A stretch of DNA of 64,000 nucleotides from Polaribacter sp. Hel1_33_78 (GTDB lineage: Bacteria; Bacteroidota; Bacteroidia; Flavobacteriales; Flavobacteriaceae), in the NCBI RefSeq assembly GCF_900106075.1, contig NZ_LT629794.1:186001-250000 (forward strand). Direction: 5' to 3'. Each line of letters begins with the position of its first letter. The first letter of the stretch is position 1. Shown here in pieces: positions 36,452 to 44,824 of this stretch. A program made the translations under genes and the position numbers. The notes under the pieces are model-generated. The model ran no database searches and was not told the DNA's origin. It saw only the letters and a program-made list of their open reading frames with translations.

Positions 36452-37462
36452 ATGAAAACACTTGTATACAGCGCTAAAGATTATGAAATTCCTTATTTAG
36501 AAAAAGCGAATTGCAGAAAACATGAATTAACTTTAATAAAAGAAGCTTTATCTTCTGAATCTGCAATGAAAGCGATAGGATATGATGCTATTTCAATTTC
36601 TTCAGCGGATAAAGTTTCCTCAATTATAATAGAAAAACTTAGTGATTTTGGTGTTAAATATATTACCCTGCGTTCTGTAGGACATGATAATGTAAGTTTA
36701 CACAGCGCCCTTGAGTTCAATATTAAAGTTGCAAATACACCAGCATATTCACCATATGCTATAGCGGAGCATGCAGTAAGCTTATTATTAGCCTTAAATA
36801 GAAAACTTATAGAATCTAATCAGAGAGTGAAATCGTTTAACTTTGATTTAAATCATCTTATCGGTTTTGATTTAAACAACAAGACAGTGGGTATAATTGG
36901 AACCGGTAAAATAGGTTCTATTATGACTAAAATAATGCATGGTTTTGGGTGTGAATTATTAGGTTTTGATCTTGTTGAAAACAAAGAGTTAATTCAAAAA
37001 TATAACTTGATCTATCATTCCTTAGAAGATTTATGTAAAAATTCAGATATTATCTCGCTTCATATCCCTTTAAATAGTGATACACATCATTTAATAGACA
37101 AAAAGTTAATTGCACAAATGAAACCAGGTGTTGTCATCATAAACACTGCAAGAGGAGCCATTTTAAAAACTGAAGATATTATTAGTGGCTTAAGAAATGA
37201 AACAATTGGATTTTTAGGAATTGATGTTTATGAAAATGAAAAAGAAATCTTTTTTAGGGATCATTCTCATGATATTGTTAAAGATGAAATGCTCATTAAA
37301 TTAAATTCAATGCCCAATGTTTTAATTACAGGACATCACGCTCTATTAACGGAGGAAGCTTTAACAAATATTGCAGCTACAACAATTTATAATTTAGATT
37401 GCTGGAGTGAAAATAGAGAAACAGAAAACGAATTAACGAACACCCTAATCAATAGGGACTAA
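36452..37462 (+). CDS. ldhA: D-2-hydroxyacid dehydrogenase, probably D-lactate dehydrogenase
   Basis: A 336-residue NAD-dependent dehydrogenase of the D-lactate type, which would reduce pyruvate to D-lactate and regenerate NAD+. Features: TLRSVGHDNVSL and NTPAYSPYAIAEHAVSLLLA in the catalytic domain, the Rossmann turn GIIGTGKIGSI (about 146-156), SLHIPLNSDTHHLID, the substrate Arg in INTARGAIL, the Glu in FLGIDVYENE and the catalytic His in LITGHHALLT. Fermentative lactate formation fits oxygen limitation and the dyad promoter upstream. Exact substrate is inferred. It ends one base from the convergent L,D-transpeptidase gene. Confidence 0.86.
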   Translation: MKTLVYSAKDYEIPYLEKANCRKHELTLIKEALSSESAMKAIGYDAISISSADKVSSIIIEKLSDFGVKYITLRSVGHDNVSLHSALEFNIKVANTPAYSPYAIAEHAVSLLLALNRKLIESNQRVKSFNFDLNHLIGFDLNNKTVGIIGTGKIGSIMTKIMHGFGCELLGFDLVENKELIQKYNLIYHSLEDLCKNSDIISLHIPLNSDTHHLIDKKLIAQMKPGVVIINTARGAILKTEDIISGLRNETIGFLGIDVYENEKEIFFRDHSHDIVKDEMLIKLNSMPNVLITGHHALLTEEALTNIAATTIYNLDCWSENRETENELTNTLINRD

Positions 37463-38386
37463 CTATTTTTTCTTGTTATATCCATATATATCTTTTAAAG
37501 ATATAGTATTTCCGTTTACTGAATCTTTGACTCTTAAATCATACCTAATGGTTATTTTAGTATTAATAGGTGCATAATAATAAATTATCCATGCATGCCC
37601 TTCTTTAGAGCCAATACAGCCATTAGAATAAGCCTTTCCTAAGGTGTTTGGATTCGTGGTAGGGTGTATTAATTGACCATAGCGTAATCCATTAATTTCA
37701 GTTTCTATAAAAGGAATTTGAGGTAATTTTGTAACCTTGTTGTCATCTCTTTTTGTGACATAATATCGATGTCCACTAGCAGGATTATAGAAATCTGGAA
37801 AACGTTCGTATTTTACAATTTTACCTTTTCCTGTTTTTGTTTTTAAGTCTAAAACTCTTCCAGCCATTTTAAGATATTTTTTTTCATCTCTTCCAACCCT
37901 GATTGGAAATTTAAAAAGCTCTTTTGAGTTTTCAAAAATTCGAAGTTTAAACTCAGGGATATTTACATCTATTTTTGTGTTTTTAAAAGAGCTAAGAATT
38001 TTATTCGCTAATTTAGAGTTGGGTACAATTAGTTTATCACCTTTTCTTAAAATTATCATTTTTTTCTGATTATAAACAAAAGAATCTTTTTCTTTCATTA
38101 CATAATAATCAGTATTTTTTAATCTGTTAATTATCCATTGATTTGCTCTTACTAAAAGATGTTCTGTTAATTTGTAGGGTGTCAAAGAATCGTGTTTTGT
38201 AACAATAGAATCTAAAAATTGAAAGTAGTTTTCCACGGTAATATCTTTTTCAATCTTTATTTTTTTTGAAGAGATATTACTAAACAAAATATTTTTTATT
38301 TGAAGAGGGGCAAGTGAATATGTATAGCCAATATTAAAACATGCCATCAGAAAAATAATTACAATAAGGATAATTTTATTTTTCAT
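37463..38386 (-). CDS. L,D-transpeptidase (YkuD family)
   Basis: A 307-residue exported protein with an N-terminal hydrophobic signal (1-25). A possible LysM-like region (about 75-125) includes IILRKGDKLIVPNS. The YkuD domain (about 135-285) has IPEFKLRIFENSKELFKFPI, the His in YGQLIHPTTNPNTLG and the catalytic motif YSNGCIGSKEG with Cys. The enzyme forms 3-3 peptidoglycan crosslinks or attaches proteins. A crosslink type that resists ordinary growth enzymes fits a non-growing state. It is expressed from promoter B, divergent from the gene at 38539. Confidence 0.88.
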   Translation of the reverse strand: MKNKIILIVIIFLMACFNIGYTYSLAPLQIKNILFSNISSKKIKIEKDITVENYFQFLDSIVTKHDSLTPYKLTEHLLVRANQWIINRLKNTDYYVMKEKDSFVYNQKKMIILRKGDKLIVPNSKLANKILSSFKNTKIDVNIPEFKLRIFENSKELFKFPIRVGRDEKKYLKMAGRVLDLKTKTGKGKIVKYERFPDFYNPASGHRYYVTKRDDNKVTKLPQIPFIETEINGLRYGQLIHPTTNPNTLGKAYSNGCIGSKEGHAWIIYYYAPINTKITIRYDLRVKDSVNGNTISLKDIYGYNKKK

Positions 38387-38414
38387 TCTTTTAAGAATTA
38401 GAAACGCTCTAGCG

Positions 38415-38458
38415 CTAAGTTAAGTTTAGAAAAGAAGAAATGAAATGATAATTATCAG
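38415..38458 (-). promoter_or_regulatory. Island promoter B toward the L,D-transpeptidase gene
   Basis: On the minus strand: CTGAT-AATT-ATCAT (38458-38445), 22 bases, then TAACTTAG (38422-38415). RNA should start near 38410, 24 bases before the ATG. Confidence 0.75.
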
Positions 38459-38470
38459 CTTCATTTAAAT

Positions 38471-38514
38471 ATGACTAATATCATTTCGTTTTGATAGATT
38501 TTTAATTTCTTTTA
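38471..38514 (+). promoter_or_regulatory. Island promoter B' toward the gene at 38539
   Basis: ATGAC-TAAT-ATCAT (38471-38484; one mismatch in the far half), 22 bases, then TTCTTTTA (38507-38514). It is back to back with promoter B, the dyad centres 26 bases apart. RNA should start near 38519, 20 bases before the ATG. Confidence 0.6.
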
Positions 38515-38538
38515 CAGAAGAAATTAAGAGGTATTATT

Positions 38539-39042
38539 ATGAAAGTAGAACATTTAGAAGAGCATGTTAATGATTACAGAGAATCTATTAAAACAGTTGT
38601 TGATAAAAAAATTCAATGGAAAAGTAGTGCTAAAAAACGAATAATAAGAGTTTTAAAAAGTATTGCTAAAAGTTATAATATAGGTTGGAAGGTGCAAGAA
38701 CTTAATTGGATTTACAATAATGAAGCAGTTAATATTACATTCAATTCTTTTCCTTCAGATCTTATTGATTGTACCAATAAGGTTCCTACTTATCAATTTA
38801 TTCAAGGAGGAGCTTTAGTTTTTTCTCAATCTTACAGCGGAGACGTATATGTTATTGTCCTTTTCCCATTTGTAGAGCAATTACAAATGGAAAATATTAG
38901 TATAGAGTTGGGGTTTTACAATCCAGCAGAAATTACAGAGAAACTTATTATTGAAAAAGTAGATGAGTTTTTAAAAGAAATGATAAAATGGGAAGTTCCA
39001 TCTTATAAAACTACGTTAGGATTTCATCATAAAGAAATCTAA
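38539..39042 (+). CDS. Conserved-looking protein of unknown function
   Basis: A 167-residue soluble protein I do not recognise. It has a charged helical N-terminus (HLEEHVNDYRESIKTVVDKK), then an alpha/beta part with VQELNWIYNNEAVNITFNS, GGALVFSQSYSGDVYVIVLF and a C-terminal helix ending in basic residues. It has no signal peptide, membrane segment or obvious catalytic motif. Its own class II-like promoter B', divergent from the L,D-transpeptidase, places it in the stress regulon. Confidence 0.75.
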   Translation: MKVEHLEEHVNDYRESIKTVVDKKIQWKSSAKKRIIRVLKSIAKSYNIGWKVQELNWIYNNEAVNITFNSFPSDLIDCTNKVPTYQFIQGGALVFSQSYSGDVYVIVLFPFVEQLQMENISIELGFYNPAEITEKLIIEKVDEFLKEMIKWEVPSYKTTLGFHHKEI

Positions 39043-39067
39043 TTTTTTTTGTCGCTAAGTTTGAAGC

Positions 39068-39538
39068 TTACCGCTCTTTTTTCTCTGAATAAATTCTTTT
39101 TTTCCCTGTTATCTCAACAACACTTATTTTAAAAATAATTGAAGGATTATTTGTGTATATTTTACTAGAAAAATGACCAATTGAACTTAAACTTCTTTCT
39201 TCTTTTCTTAAGATAAGCTCTTTAATTCCCAATGCAAACTCATGTAAATATTTTTTTGCATCAGAACCAGAGATTTCTTGATAAATTCCATGAGCCAAAA
39301 CTGAGCTCCAGTTATTAATGTTTTTTATTTCTGAAATTTGAAGAGATACTCTACTGTTTTTTCTCATCGCCATTGTTTTATGCCCTTCGTCAGAATAACC
39401 GACAATAATATTTTTCTTATCAAAATAATAGGTAATTGGAACAATAAAAGGTCTGTCTTTATAAATATAAGCGAGTTGACCAATATAATTCTCTGCAAGT
39501 ATATTCATACACTCTTTTTCGTTCAAACTAGTTATCAT
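39068..39538 (-). CDS. Pyridoxamine 5'-phosphate oxidase-like flavin-binding protein
   Basis: A 156-residue split-barrel protein. It starts MITSLNEKECMNILAENYIG, then LAYIYKDRPFIVPITYYFD, with the strand NIIVGYSDEGHKTMAMRKNSRVS matching the FMN-binding blocks of the Pnp_ox_like_2 family. WSSVLAHGIYQEI is also typical. Such proteins reduce small substrates or protect against nitro or nitroso compounds; similar genes sit in low-oxygen regulons of other bacteria. The substrate is unknown. Promoter C drives it. Confidence 0.82.
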   Translation of the reverse strand: MITSLNEKECMNILAENYIGQLAYIYKDRPFIVPITYYFDKKNIIVGYSDEGHKTMAMRKNSRVSLQISEIKNINNWSSVLAHGIYQEISGSDAKKYLHEFALGIKELILRKEERSLSSIGHFSSKIYTNNPSIIFKISVVEITGKKRIYSEKKER

Positions 39539-39565
39539 AATGCGGGTTTTAAATATAACATGTAG

Positions 39566-39609
39566 CTAAATTAATTGAAATGGAATGGAAAAAAAATGAT
39601 ATGTATCAG
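39566..39609 (-). promoter_or_regulatory. Island promoter C toward the flavoprotein gene
   Basis: On the minus strand: CTGAT-ACAT-ATCAT (39609-39596), 22 bases, then TAATTTAG (39573-39566). RNA should start near 39561, 23 bases before the ATG at 39538. Confidence 0.75.
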
Positions 39610-39619
39610 TTGAGAAAAT

Positions 39620-40837
39620 TTATTTTTTGAATAATTTAAACAATGTAATTTCTGGTCTCATGCCCAGTCTTCCAGGAAAACCAACCCAACCTAAACCACG
39701 ATTAACATATAAATATTTTTCATTTTCATTATACAAACCAGCCCAATGTTTGTATTTGTATTTTATGGGGCTCCATTTCATTTTTTTGTATTGAAAACCA
39801 ACCTGCATTCCATGTGTGTGTCCAGAAAGCGTTAAGGAAATACCTGTTTTTTTTATGACTTCTTCGCGCCAATGTGTTGGATCGTGAGATAGTAGTATTT
39901 TAAAAGGAATTTCAGAGACATTTTTAAGAGCTTCTTGCAAATTCCCATATTGTTTAAAAGGTGCTTTTCCCCAGTTTTCTACTCCAATTATTGCTAGTTT
40001 ACCCTTCTTTTTTTCAATTATTTCTGATTGATTTAACAAAAGTTTAAAATCAATAGTTTTGTAAAATTCTTTTATTTTTTCAAAATTATCTTGCTTTTCC
40101 TGAGCTGAGTTCCATTCACTATAATCACCATAATCATGATTTCCTAAGATGGCATACTTACCTTTTTTAGCAATTAATTTTTTGAAAACTTTTTCCCACC
40201 CAATTAATTCCCAGGCATAATTATTAACTAAATCTCCTGTAAAAAAAATAAAATCTGGCTGTGCATCATTAATCACTTTTATGGCTTTATCTAAAATGTG
40301 ATATTTATAATTGAAGCTTCCTAAATGAATATCAGAAATTTGAATAATTTTTAAACCATTAAAAGGCTTAGGTAATTTTTTGTGTTTAATAGTAACACGA
40401 TGTACTTTAAATCTATATAAAGCTCTGAAAAAGCCATACAAGATTATAAAAAAGGGAAGAAATCCAGAACATAAACCAATTAAGGGAATAATAATTAATG
40501 ATTCTTTTTCAGAAAAAACAAAATTGGAAAAAAATAGTATTGAAATAATGACAACAAAAATTAATTTAGGAATAAAAGAAGAAATAGTTAATCCAGATAA
40601 AGAAGAAACTAGTAAGTGCTTTCTTCTGGGGTTAATATCTTCTAAAGTAACTTTTAGAAGTAGTATTAAAATAACTAAGCCTGCTGTAAAAATCCAGAAA
40701 ATAATATTTATTGCTGTTTTTAAACTTTCTGAGTTGATAAGTTGCGTAATAGATTGCAACCAATAAAAAGCTAAAATATCTACGGCTAAAATTGCTAAAC
40801 ATAAAAGGAAAATAGTAAATAATGAATAGCTTTTCAC
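39620..40837 (-). CDS. Membrane metallophosphoesterase
   Basis: A 405-residue protein with four N-terminal membrane helices (about 7-30, 40-62, 85-108, 115-140) and a cytoplasmic or periplasmic calcineurin-like phosphoesterase domain. Metal-binding motifs: QISDIHLGSF (about 167), FTGDLVNN, LGNHDYGDY, LLSHDPTHW and LSGHTHGMQVGF. YxxG-type relatives include YaeI/UDP-diacylglucosamine-like phosphodiesterases. Substrate unknown. It follows the phosphatidyltransferase gene by 6 bases, so the two form an operon, perhaps for lipid metabolism. No dyad promoter is seen. Confidence 0.87.
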   Translation of the reverse strand: MKSYSLFTIFLLCLAILAVDILAFYWLQSITQLINSESLKTAINIIFWIFTAGLVILILLLKVTLEDINPRRKHLLVSSLSGLTISSFIPKLIFVVIISILFFSNFVFSEKESLIIIPLIGLCSGFLPFFIILYGFFRALYRFKVHRVTIKHKKLPKPFNGLKIIQISDIHLGSFNYKYHILDKAIKVINDAQPDFIFFTGDLVNNYAWELIGWEKVFKKLIAKKGKYAILGNHDYGDYSEWNSAQEKQDNFEKIKEFYKTIDFKLLLNQSEIIEKKKGKLAIIGVENWGKAPFKQYGNLQEALKNVSEIPFKILLSHDPTHWREEVIKKTGISLTLSGHTHGMQVGFQYKKMKWSPIKYKYKHWAGLYNENEKYLYVNRGLGWVGFPGRLGMRPEITLFKLFKK

Positions 40838-40843
40838 AAGAAG

Positions 40844-41443
40844 TTATTTTTTGTTTTTAATGTTTTTAATTCTGCGCTCATCTTTTAATGCCCAAAAAAT
40901 ACTTTTTACATCAGAAACCCAATCATCATACATAAAGATTAAAGAAACTTCTTCTATAGTCTCTAAAATCCCAACAATAATCATTAAATAAAACAATGAA
41001 TATTCAGCGTTAAAAAATAACGACCATAGTATAAAAAAACTCTGTACTACTGCAGATATTTTTGCTAAATAGGTATGAAAAGCAGTTGCCTTTCCATATT
41101 TGTAAAATGCAAGTAACATTTGAATTATATAAGGAATAAATGCAATTAATATGATCGTTAGATTTGTTTTTATGAATTCATTTTCAAAATAAAACAAACC
41201 AATTAATCCAATAATTAAAGTTATTTGATCTCCAAAAGAATCTAGTTGAGAGCCTCTTGCAGTGGTGATTTTTAATTTTCTAGCTAAAAAACCATCAATT
41301 GCATCTGTTAAATAACTAATTAATAAAAACCATGTAAAAATTAATTGAATATCAAGCCAAATTAAAAGAAGTAAAAAGGGTGCAGCAAAAATTCTATAAA
41401 AAGAAAACCAATCTGCAATATTATAATTTTTGAAAGTTAACAT
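40844..41443 (-). CDS. CDP-alcohol phosphatidyltransferase
   Basis: A 199-residue inner-membrane enzyme with five or six helices. The family signature lies in YLTDAIDGFLARKLKITTAR ending GSQLDSFGDQIT: the pattern D-x2-D-G-x2-A-R-x8-G-x3-D-x3-D binds the metal and CDP moiety. It would join a CDP-alcohol and an alcohol to make a phospholipid. The exact product is unknown. It precedes the phosphoesterase gene. A weak half-dyad at 41463-41474 upstream does not fit the island spacing. Confidence 0.88.
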   Translation of the reverse strand: MLTFKNYNIADWFSFYRIFAAPFLLLLIWLDIQLIFTWFLLISYLTDAIDGFLARKLKITTARGSQLDSFGDQITLIIGLIGLFYFENEFIKTNLTIILIAFIPYIIQMLLAFYKYGKATAFHTYLAKISAVVQSFFILWSLFFNAEYSLFYLMIIVGILETIEEVSLIFMYDDWVSDVKSIFWALKDERRIKNIKNKK

Positions 41444-41599
41444 TTTTCAGAGTTCATTTTATTCATTTAAATCAATATGTTTTTCTGGAATTTGAACCAT
41501 TTATTTTGGTTTAGAAGCTAAAGTTACCTTTTATTTAGTTTCTCATTTTTTTATAATATAATTGGTTAAAGCAGGTTTTGTAGGTCTTCTTTGTTATAA

Positions 41600-41905
41600 T
41601 TATAGATTTTTAAAATGTCCGTAAAAAAGGAGTTTATTTTGCAAATCAGTTATTTCTTTTTTCAAAGAATTTACTTGGTTTAATAAATTATAAATTACAT
41701 CAACACCTTCTAAATTTATATTCAAATCATAATGTAATCGAATCATTTTTTCTACCTCGTTTATATGAGTTATTTTAATGTAATCTTGATTTTCTGCAAC
41801 AATGACCTCTATTAATTGGTACTCTTTTAATTCGTTCATAAAATGAATAGGAATGCAATAATGTTCACAAAATCGCTCTATAGATATTAAGTTTTGAGCT
41901 TCCAT
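41600..41905 (-). CDS. cbpM: Chaperone modulator CbpM-like (MerR-like helix-turn-helix)
   Basis: A 101-residue protein with a MerR-like N-terminal fold (LISIERFCEHYCIPIHFMNE) and a C-terminal coiled coil ([20 protein letters not shown]). CbpM proteins bind the J-domain of CbpA and restrain it. The gene starts 2 bases after the upstream cbpA-like stop, which supports the call, although sequence similarity to CbpM is modest. Confidence 0.8.
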   Translation of the reverse strand: MEAQNLISIERFCEHYCIPIHFMNELKEYQLIEVIVAENQDYIKITHINEVEKMIRLHYDLNINLEGVDVIYNLLNQVNSLKKEITDLQNKLLFYGHFKNL

Positions 41906-41907
41906 AA

Positions 41908-42792
41908 TTAGCGTTGTTTTTGTAATTCTTTAATTAGTTCTTTTTCTTTTTCGTTTAACTTGGTAGGAATTTTAAGTTCATAGGTTATATATAAATTACC
42001 AAATTGTCCTTCTTTTTTGTAAATTGGAAATCCTTTTCCTTTGAGTTTTACTTTAGTATTGTTTTGTGTTTCTGGTTTAATAGTAAGTTTTACTTTTCCA
42101 TCAAAAGTATCAACCATTAACTCGCCACCTAATAAGGCAGTGTATAAATCCAAAGCTACAGTTAAGTATAAGTTGTTATGATTTCTTTTAAACTTTGTAT
42201 TGTTTATTATTGAAAACTGAAGATATAAATCTCCATTTGGTCCGTTATTAACCCCTTTACCTCCATGCCCTTTTATTTTAATAATTTGCCCATTTTCTAC
42301 GCCGGCAGGAATCGTAATTCTTATATTTTTTCCATTTACAGTTATTACCTGTTTTTGAGTTTTATAAACATCTTTTAAATTTAATTTTAACTCAGAATTA
42401 TAATCTTGACCTCTAAATTTGGAACTGGTGCTTCTGCCAGAAGAGGCTCCACCAAACATGTTTTCAAAAATATCAGAAAAATCTTCTTGAGAATACCCAC
42501 CAGAAGTACCTTGTGAACTTCTTTCATATTGTCGCTGTCGCTGTTTTTTTTGCTCATAAGCTTCTGCATTTTGCCAATGCTCTCCATATGCATCGTATTT
42601 CTTACGATTTTCTAAATTGCTTAAAACTTCATTTGCTTCGTTAATTTCTTTGAATTTTTTTTCTGCAACTTTATCATTTGGGTTTAAATCTGGATGATAT
42701 TTTCGCGCCAATTTTCTATACGCCTTTTTAATGTCAGCTTCAGAAGCATTTTTGGGAATTCCTAAAATTTTATAATAATCTACAGACGCCAT
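41908..42792 (-). CDS. cbpA: DnaJ-family co-chaperone, CbpA type
   Basis: A 294-residue co-chaperone for DnaK. The J-domain (1-70) has the HPD motif in [12 protein letters not shown] Gly/Phe-type linker (about 80-125) precedes the two C-terminal substrate-binding domains ([37 protein letters not shown]). The zinc-finger domain of DnaJ is missing, as in CbpA. It is paired with cbpM and driven by promoter D; CbpA in other bacteria serves stationary phase and starvation. Confidence 0.92.
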   Translation of the reverse strand: MASVDYYKILGIPKNASEADIKKAYRKLARKYHPDLNPNDKVAEKKFKEINEANEVLSNLENRKKYDAYGEHWQNAEAYEQKKQRQRQYERSSQGTSGGYSQEDFSDIFENMFGGASSGRSTSSKFRGQDYNSELKLNLKDVYKTQKQVITVNGKNIRITIPAGVENGQIIKIKGHGGKGVNNGPNGDLYLQFSIINNTKFKRNHNNLYLTVALDLYTALLGGELMVDTFDGKVKLTIKPETQNNTKVKLKGKGFPIYKKEGQFGNLYITYELKIPTKLNEKEKELIKELQKQR

Positions 42793-42827
42793 TGCAGGTG
42801 TTTTTTAAGTGTTTAAACAACACGCTA

Positions 42828-42871
42828 TAAAAGTATTGGAATTAGATTTTAGATAAAATGAGAATTATCAG
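42828..42871 (-). promoter_or_regulatory. Island promoter D toward cbpA-cbpM
   Basis: On the minus strand: CTGAT-AATT-CTCAT (42871-42858; one mismatch in the near half), 22 bases, then TACTTTTA (42835-42828). RNA should start near 42823, 31 bases before the ATG. Confidence 0.72.
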
Positions 42872-42886
42872 TTTACAATAAATTTT

Positions 42887-43561
42887 TTATGTAATAATTT
42901 TACCGTCTTCCATAGTAATTATTCTATCTGTTCTTTTTGCAAAATCTTCATTATGCGTAACAACTAGAAGTGATAAATTTTGTTCATTACTCAGTTGTTT
43001 AAAAATATTAAAAACATTATCTGAATTATGGCTATCTAAATTCCCTGTAGGTTCATCTCCCATAATTATAGAAGGGTTATTTATTAAAGCTCTAGCAATG
43101 GCAACTCTTTGTTTTTCGCCCCCAGATATTTGTGAAGCTTTTTTATTAAGTAAATGCTCTATGTTCAGCATTTTCAATTTTAGTATTGCATCATGTTCTA
43201 TTTCTTGAAAAGATTTTTCTCCTAATTTTTTAGCAGGAAGCATTATGTTTTCTAGTACAGAAAATTCTGATAGTAAGTAATGAAACTGAAAAACAAAACC
43301 AATATGTTTATTTCTTAAATATGACAAACTATCTTTACTATCTCCAGAAATTAATTTGTTATCTAAATACAATTCGCCGTCATAATCGGTATCCATAGTT
43401 GATAAAATATACAATAAAGTCGATTTCCCACAACCCGACTTCCCCATAATAGAAGCAAATTCGCCCTTTTTAATTTTAAAACTAATATTCTTAAGCACAT
43501 GAAAAAGCAGAGGCTTTTTAAAATATTTATTAATATGTTTTGCTTCTAATACACTATTCAT
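42887..43561 (-). CDS. ABC transporter ATP-binding protein (MacB/LolD type)
   Basis: A 224-residue ATPase with Walker A GKSGCGKSTLL (about 40-50), Q-loop FVFQFHYLL, signature QISGGEKQRVAIARAL, Walker B SIIMGDEPTGNLD and the H-loop VVTHNEDF. These match the LolD/MacB exporter class, which moves lipoproteins, peptides or drugs from the inner membrane outward. It follows the permease with 1 base between, and the operon begins at promoter E with the WG-repeat gene. Confidence 0.93.
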   Translation of the reverse strand: MNSVLEAKHINKYFKKPLLFHVLKNISFKIKKGEFASIMGKSGCGKSTLLYILSTMDTDYDGELYLDNKLISGDSKDSLSYLRNKHIGFVFQFHYLLSEFSVLENIMLPAKKLGEKSFQEIEHDAILKLKMLNIEHLLNKKASQISGGEKQRVAIARALINNPSIIMGDEPTGNLDSHNSDNVFNIFKQLSNEQNLSLLVVTHNEDFAKRTDRIITMEDGKIIT

Positions 43562-43562
43562 T

Positions 43563-44824
43563 TTACTGACCTCTTATAATTTTAACTGGATCTATTTTCT
43601 TTGCTTTTTGTGAAGGCAGATAACCTGCAAAAAAAGTTGATATGATGGCAAAAACAATCCCAATAAAATAAAACCATGGATTAAAATTTATTGGATACGT
43701 TTCTATTGTAGGTAGCGCTTCTGTTTTAAAAGGAATTGTATTAATAATATTTGTAAAAATAAGACCTGTAAGTAAACCAAGAAATCCACCTACAATTCCA
43801 ATAATCATGGCTTGACTCATAAAGATCATTTGCACATCTTTACCCGAGAAACCGATTGCTTTTAAAATAGCAATATCATTCATTTTTTCATAGATAAGCA
43901 TGTTTAGAATGTTATAAATACCAAAACCTGCGACTACTAATAAAGTAAAAGAAACTGCATATGTTATTAGGTTTCTAATAGATGTACCTGTATCAAATTG
44001 TGCATTTGCGGTCTTAATATCTACTGCCGTGAGGTTAAATTGTTGCTCAATTTTTTTTGCGAAGGGTAAAGCACTATCTATGTTGTAAAGTTTTAAATTA
44101 ATATCTGTAATATAATTTTTGGTTTCTCCTAAAATAGTTTGTGCGGTTTTAATATTTGTAAAGCTTTGAATAGCATCTAAATCTGCAATTCCGCTTTGAT
44201 AAATTCCAACAATTTTAAGCGGAAATATATTTCCTTTTATCGTACTTATTTGAACTCTATCGCCCACTGACAAAGACATTTTTTTTGCAACTCCAGAACC
44301 AATTAATATCCCGTTTTCTGTGTTTTTTAAATCTTCAGGAGATCCTTTAATTACATAATCTTTAAAATTAAAAAGTCTAGATTCTTCTAATGGGTTTATG
44401 CCTGTTATGTTTCCTCCAAGCTCTATAGACCCTGCAATGTAAAAGATGCTTGCTTTTATTTGAGGAATTGCTCCTTTAACATTTTTATCATTATTTAAAT
44501 AATTAATAATTGGTAATGCATTATGTATTTTTTTTGACTTAATTTTGGTTTAATAGAGTGTACTATATTAAAACTGTTTTTATAGGTTTCATATAAAGAA
44601 ATAGGTTGTTTTTTTGAGGGTTCAATTTCATTATAGACATGTATATGTGGTGTTTGGTTTAGAATTAAATCATCTAACATACTATTTAAACCGGTCATAA
44701 AACTAACCAAAGTAATATAAGCTGCAATACCAAAAGTAACTCCTAATGCAGCAACTGCAGTTTGCTTTATTTTAGTTAACAAATGTATCTTAGCGATGTT
44801 TAATATGATAATCCAGTTTACCAT
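43563..44824 (-). pseudogene. MacB/FtsX-like ABC permease split by a one-base frameshift
   Basis: Two adjoining frames make one permease of about 420 residues. The N-terminal half (44824-44495) holds the first helix (LLTKIKQTAVAALGVTFGIA, AYITLVSFMTG). The C-terminal half, open without stop from 44532 to 43563, has the MacB periplasmic domain and three FtsX helices. The break is at an A8 tract on the coding strand (T8 at 44528-44535): one more A restores the frame (KLSQKK then IHNALPIINYL). This could be a natural inactivation, slippage-based switching or a base-calling error. Neighbouring ATPase and fusion genes are intact. Confidence 0.85.

Noticed and set aside
41463-41474. Near-match to the island dyad upstream of the CDP-alcohol phosphatidyltransferase gene
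   Set aside because: It is only about 25 bases from the start codon, so the required -7 box position falls inside the gene.
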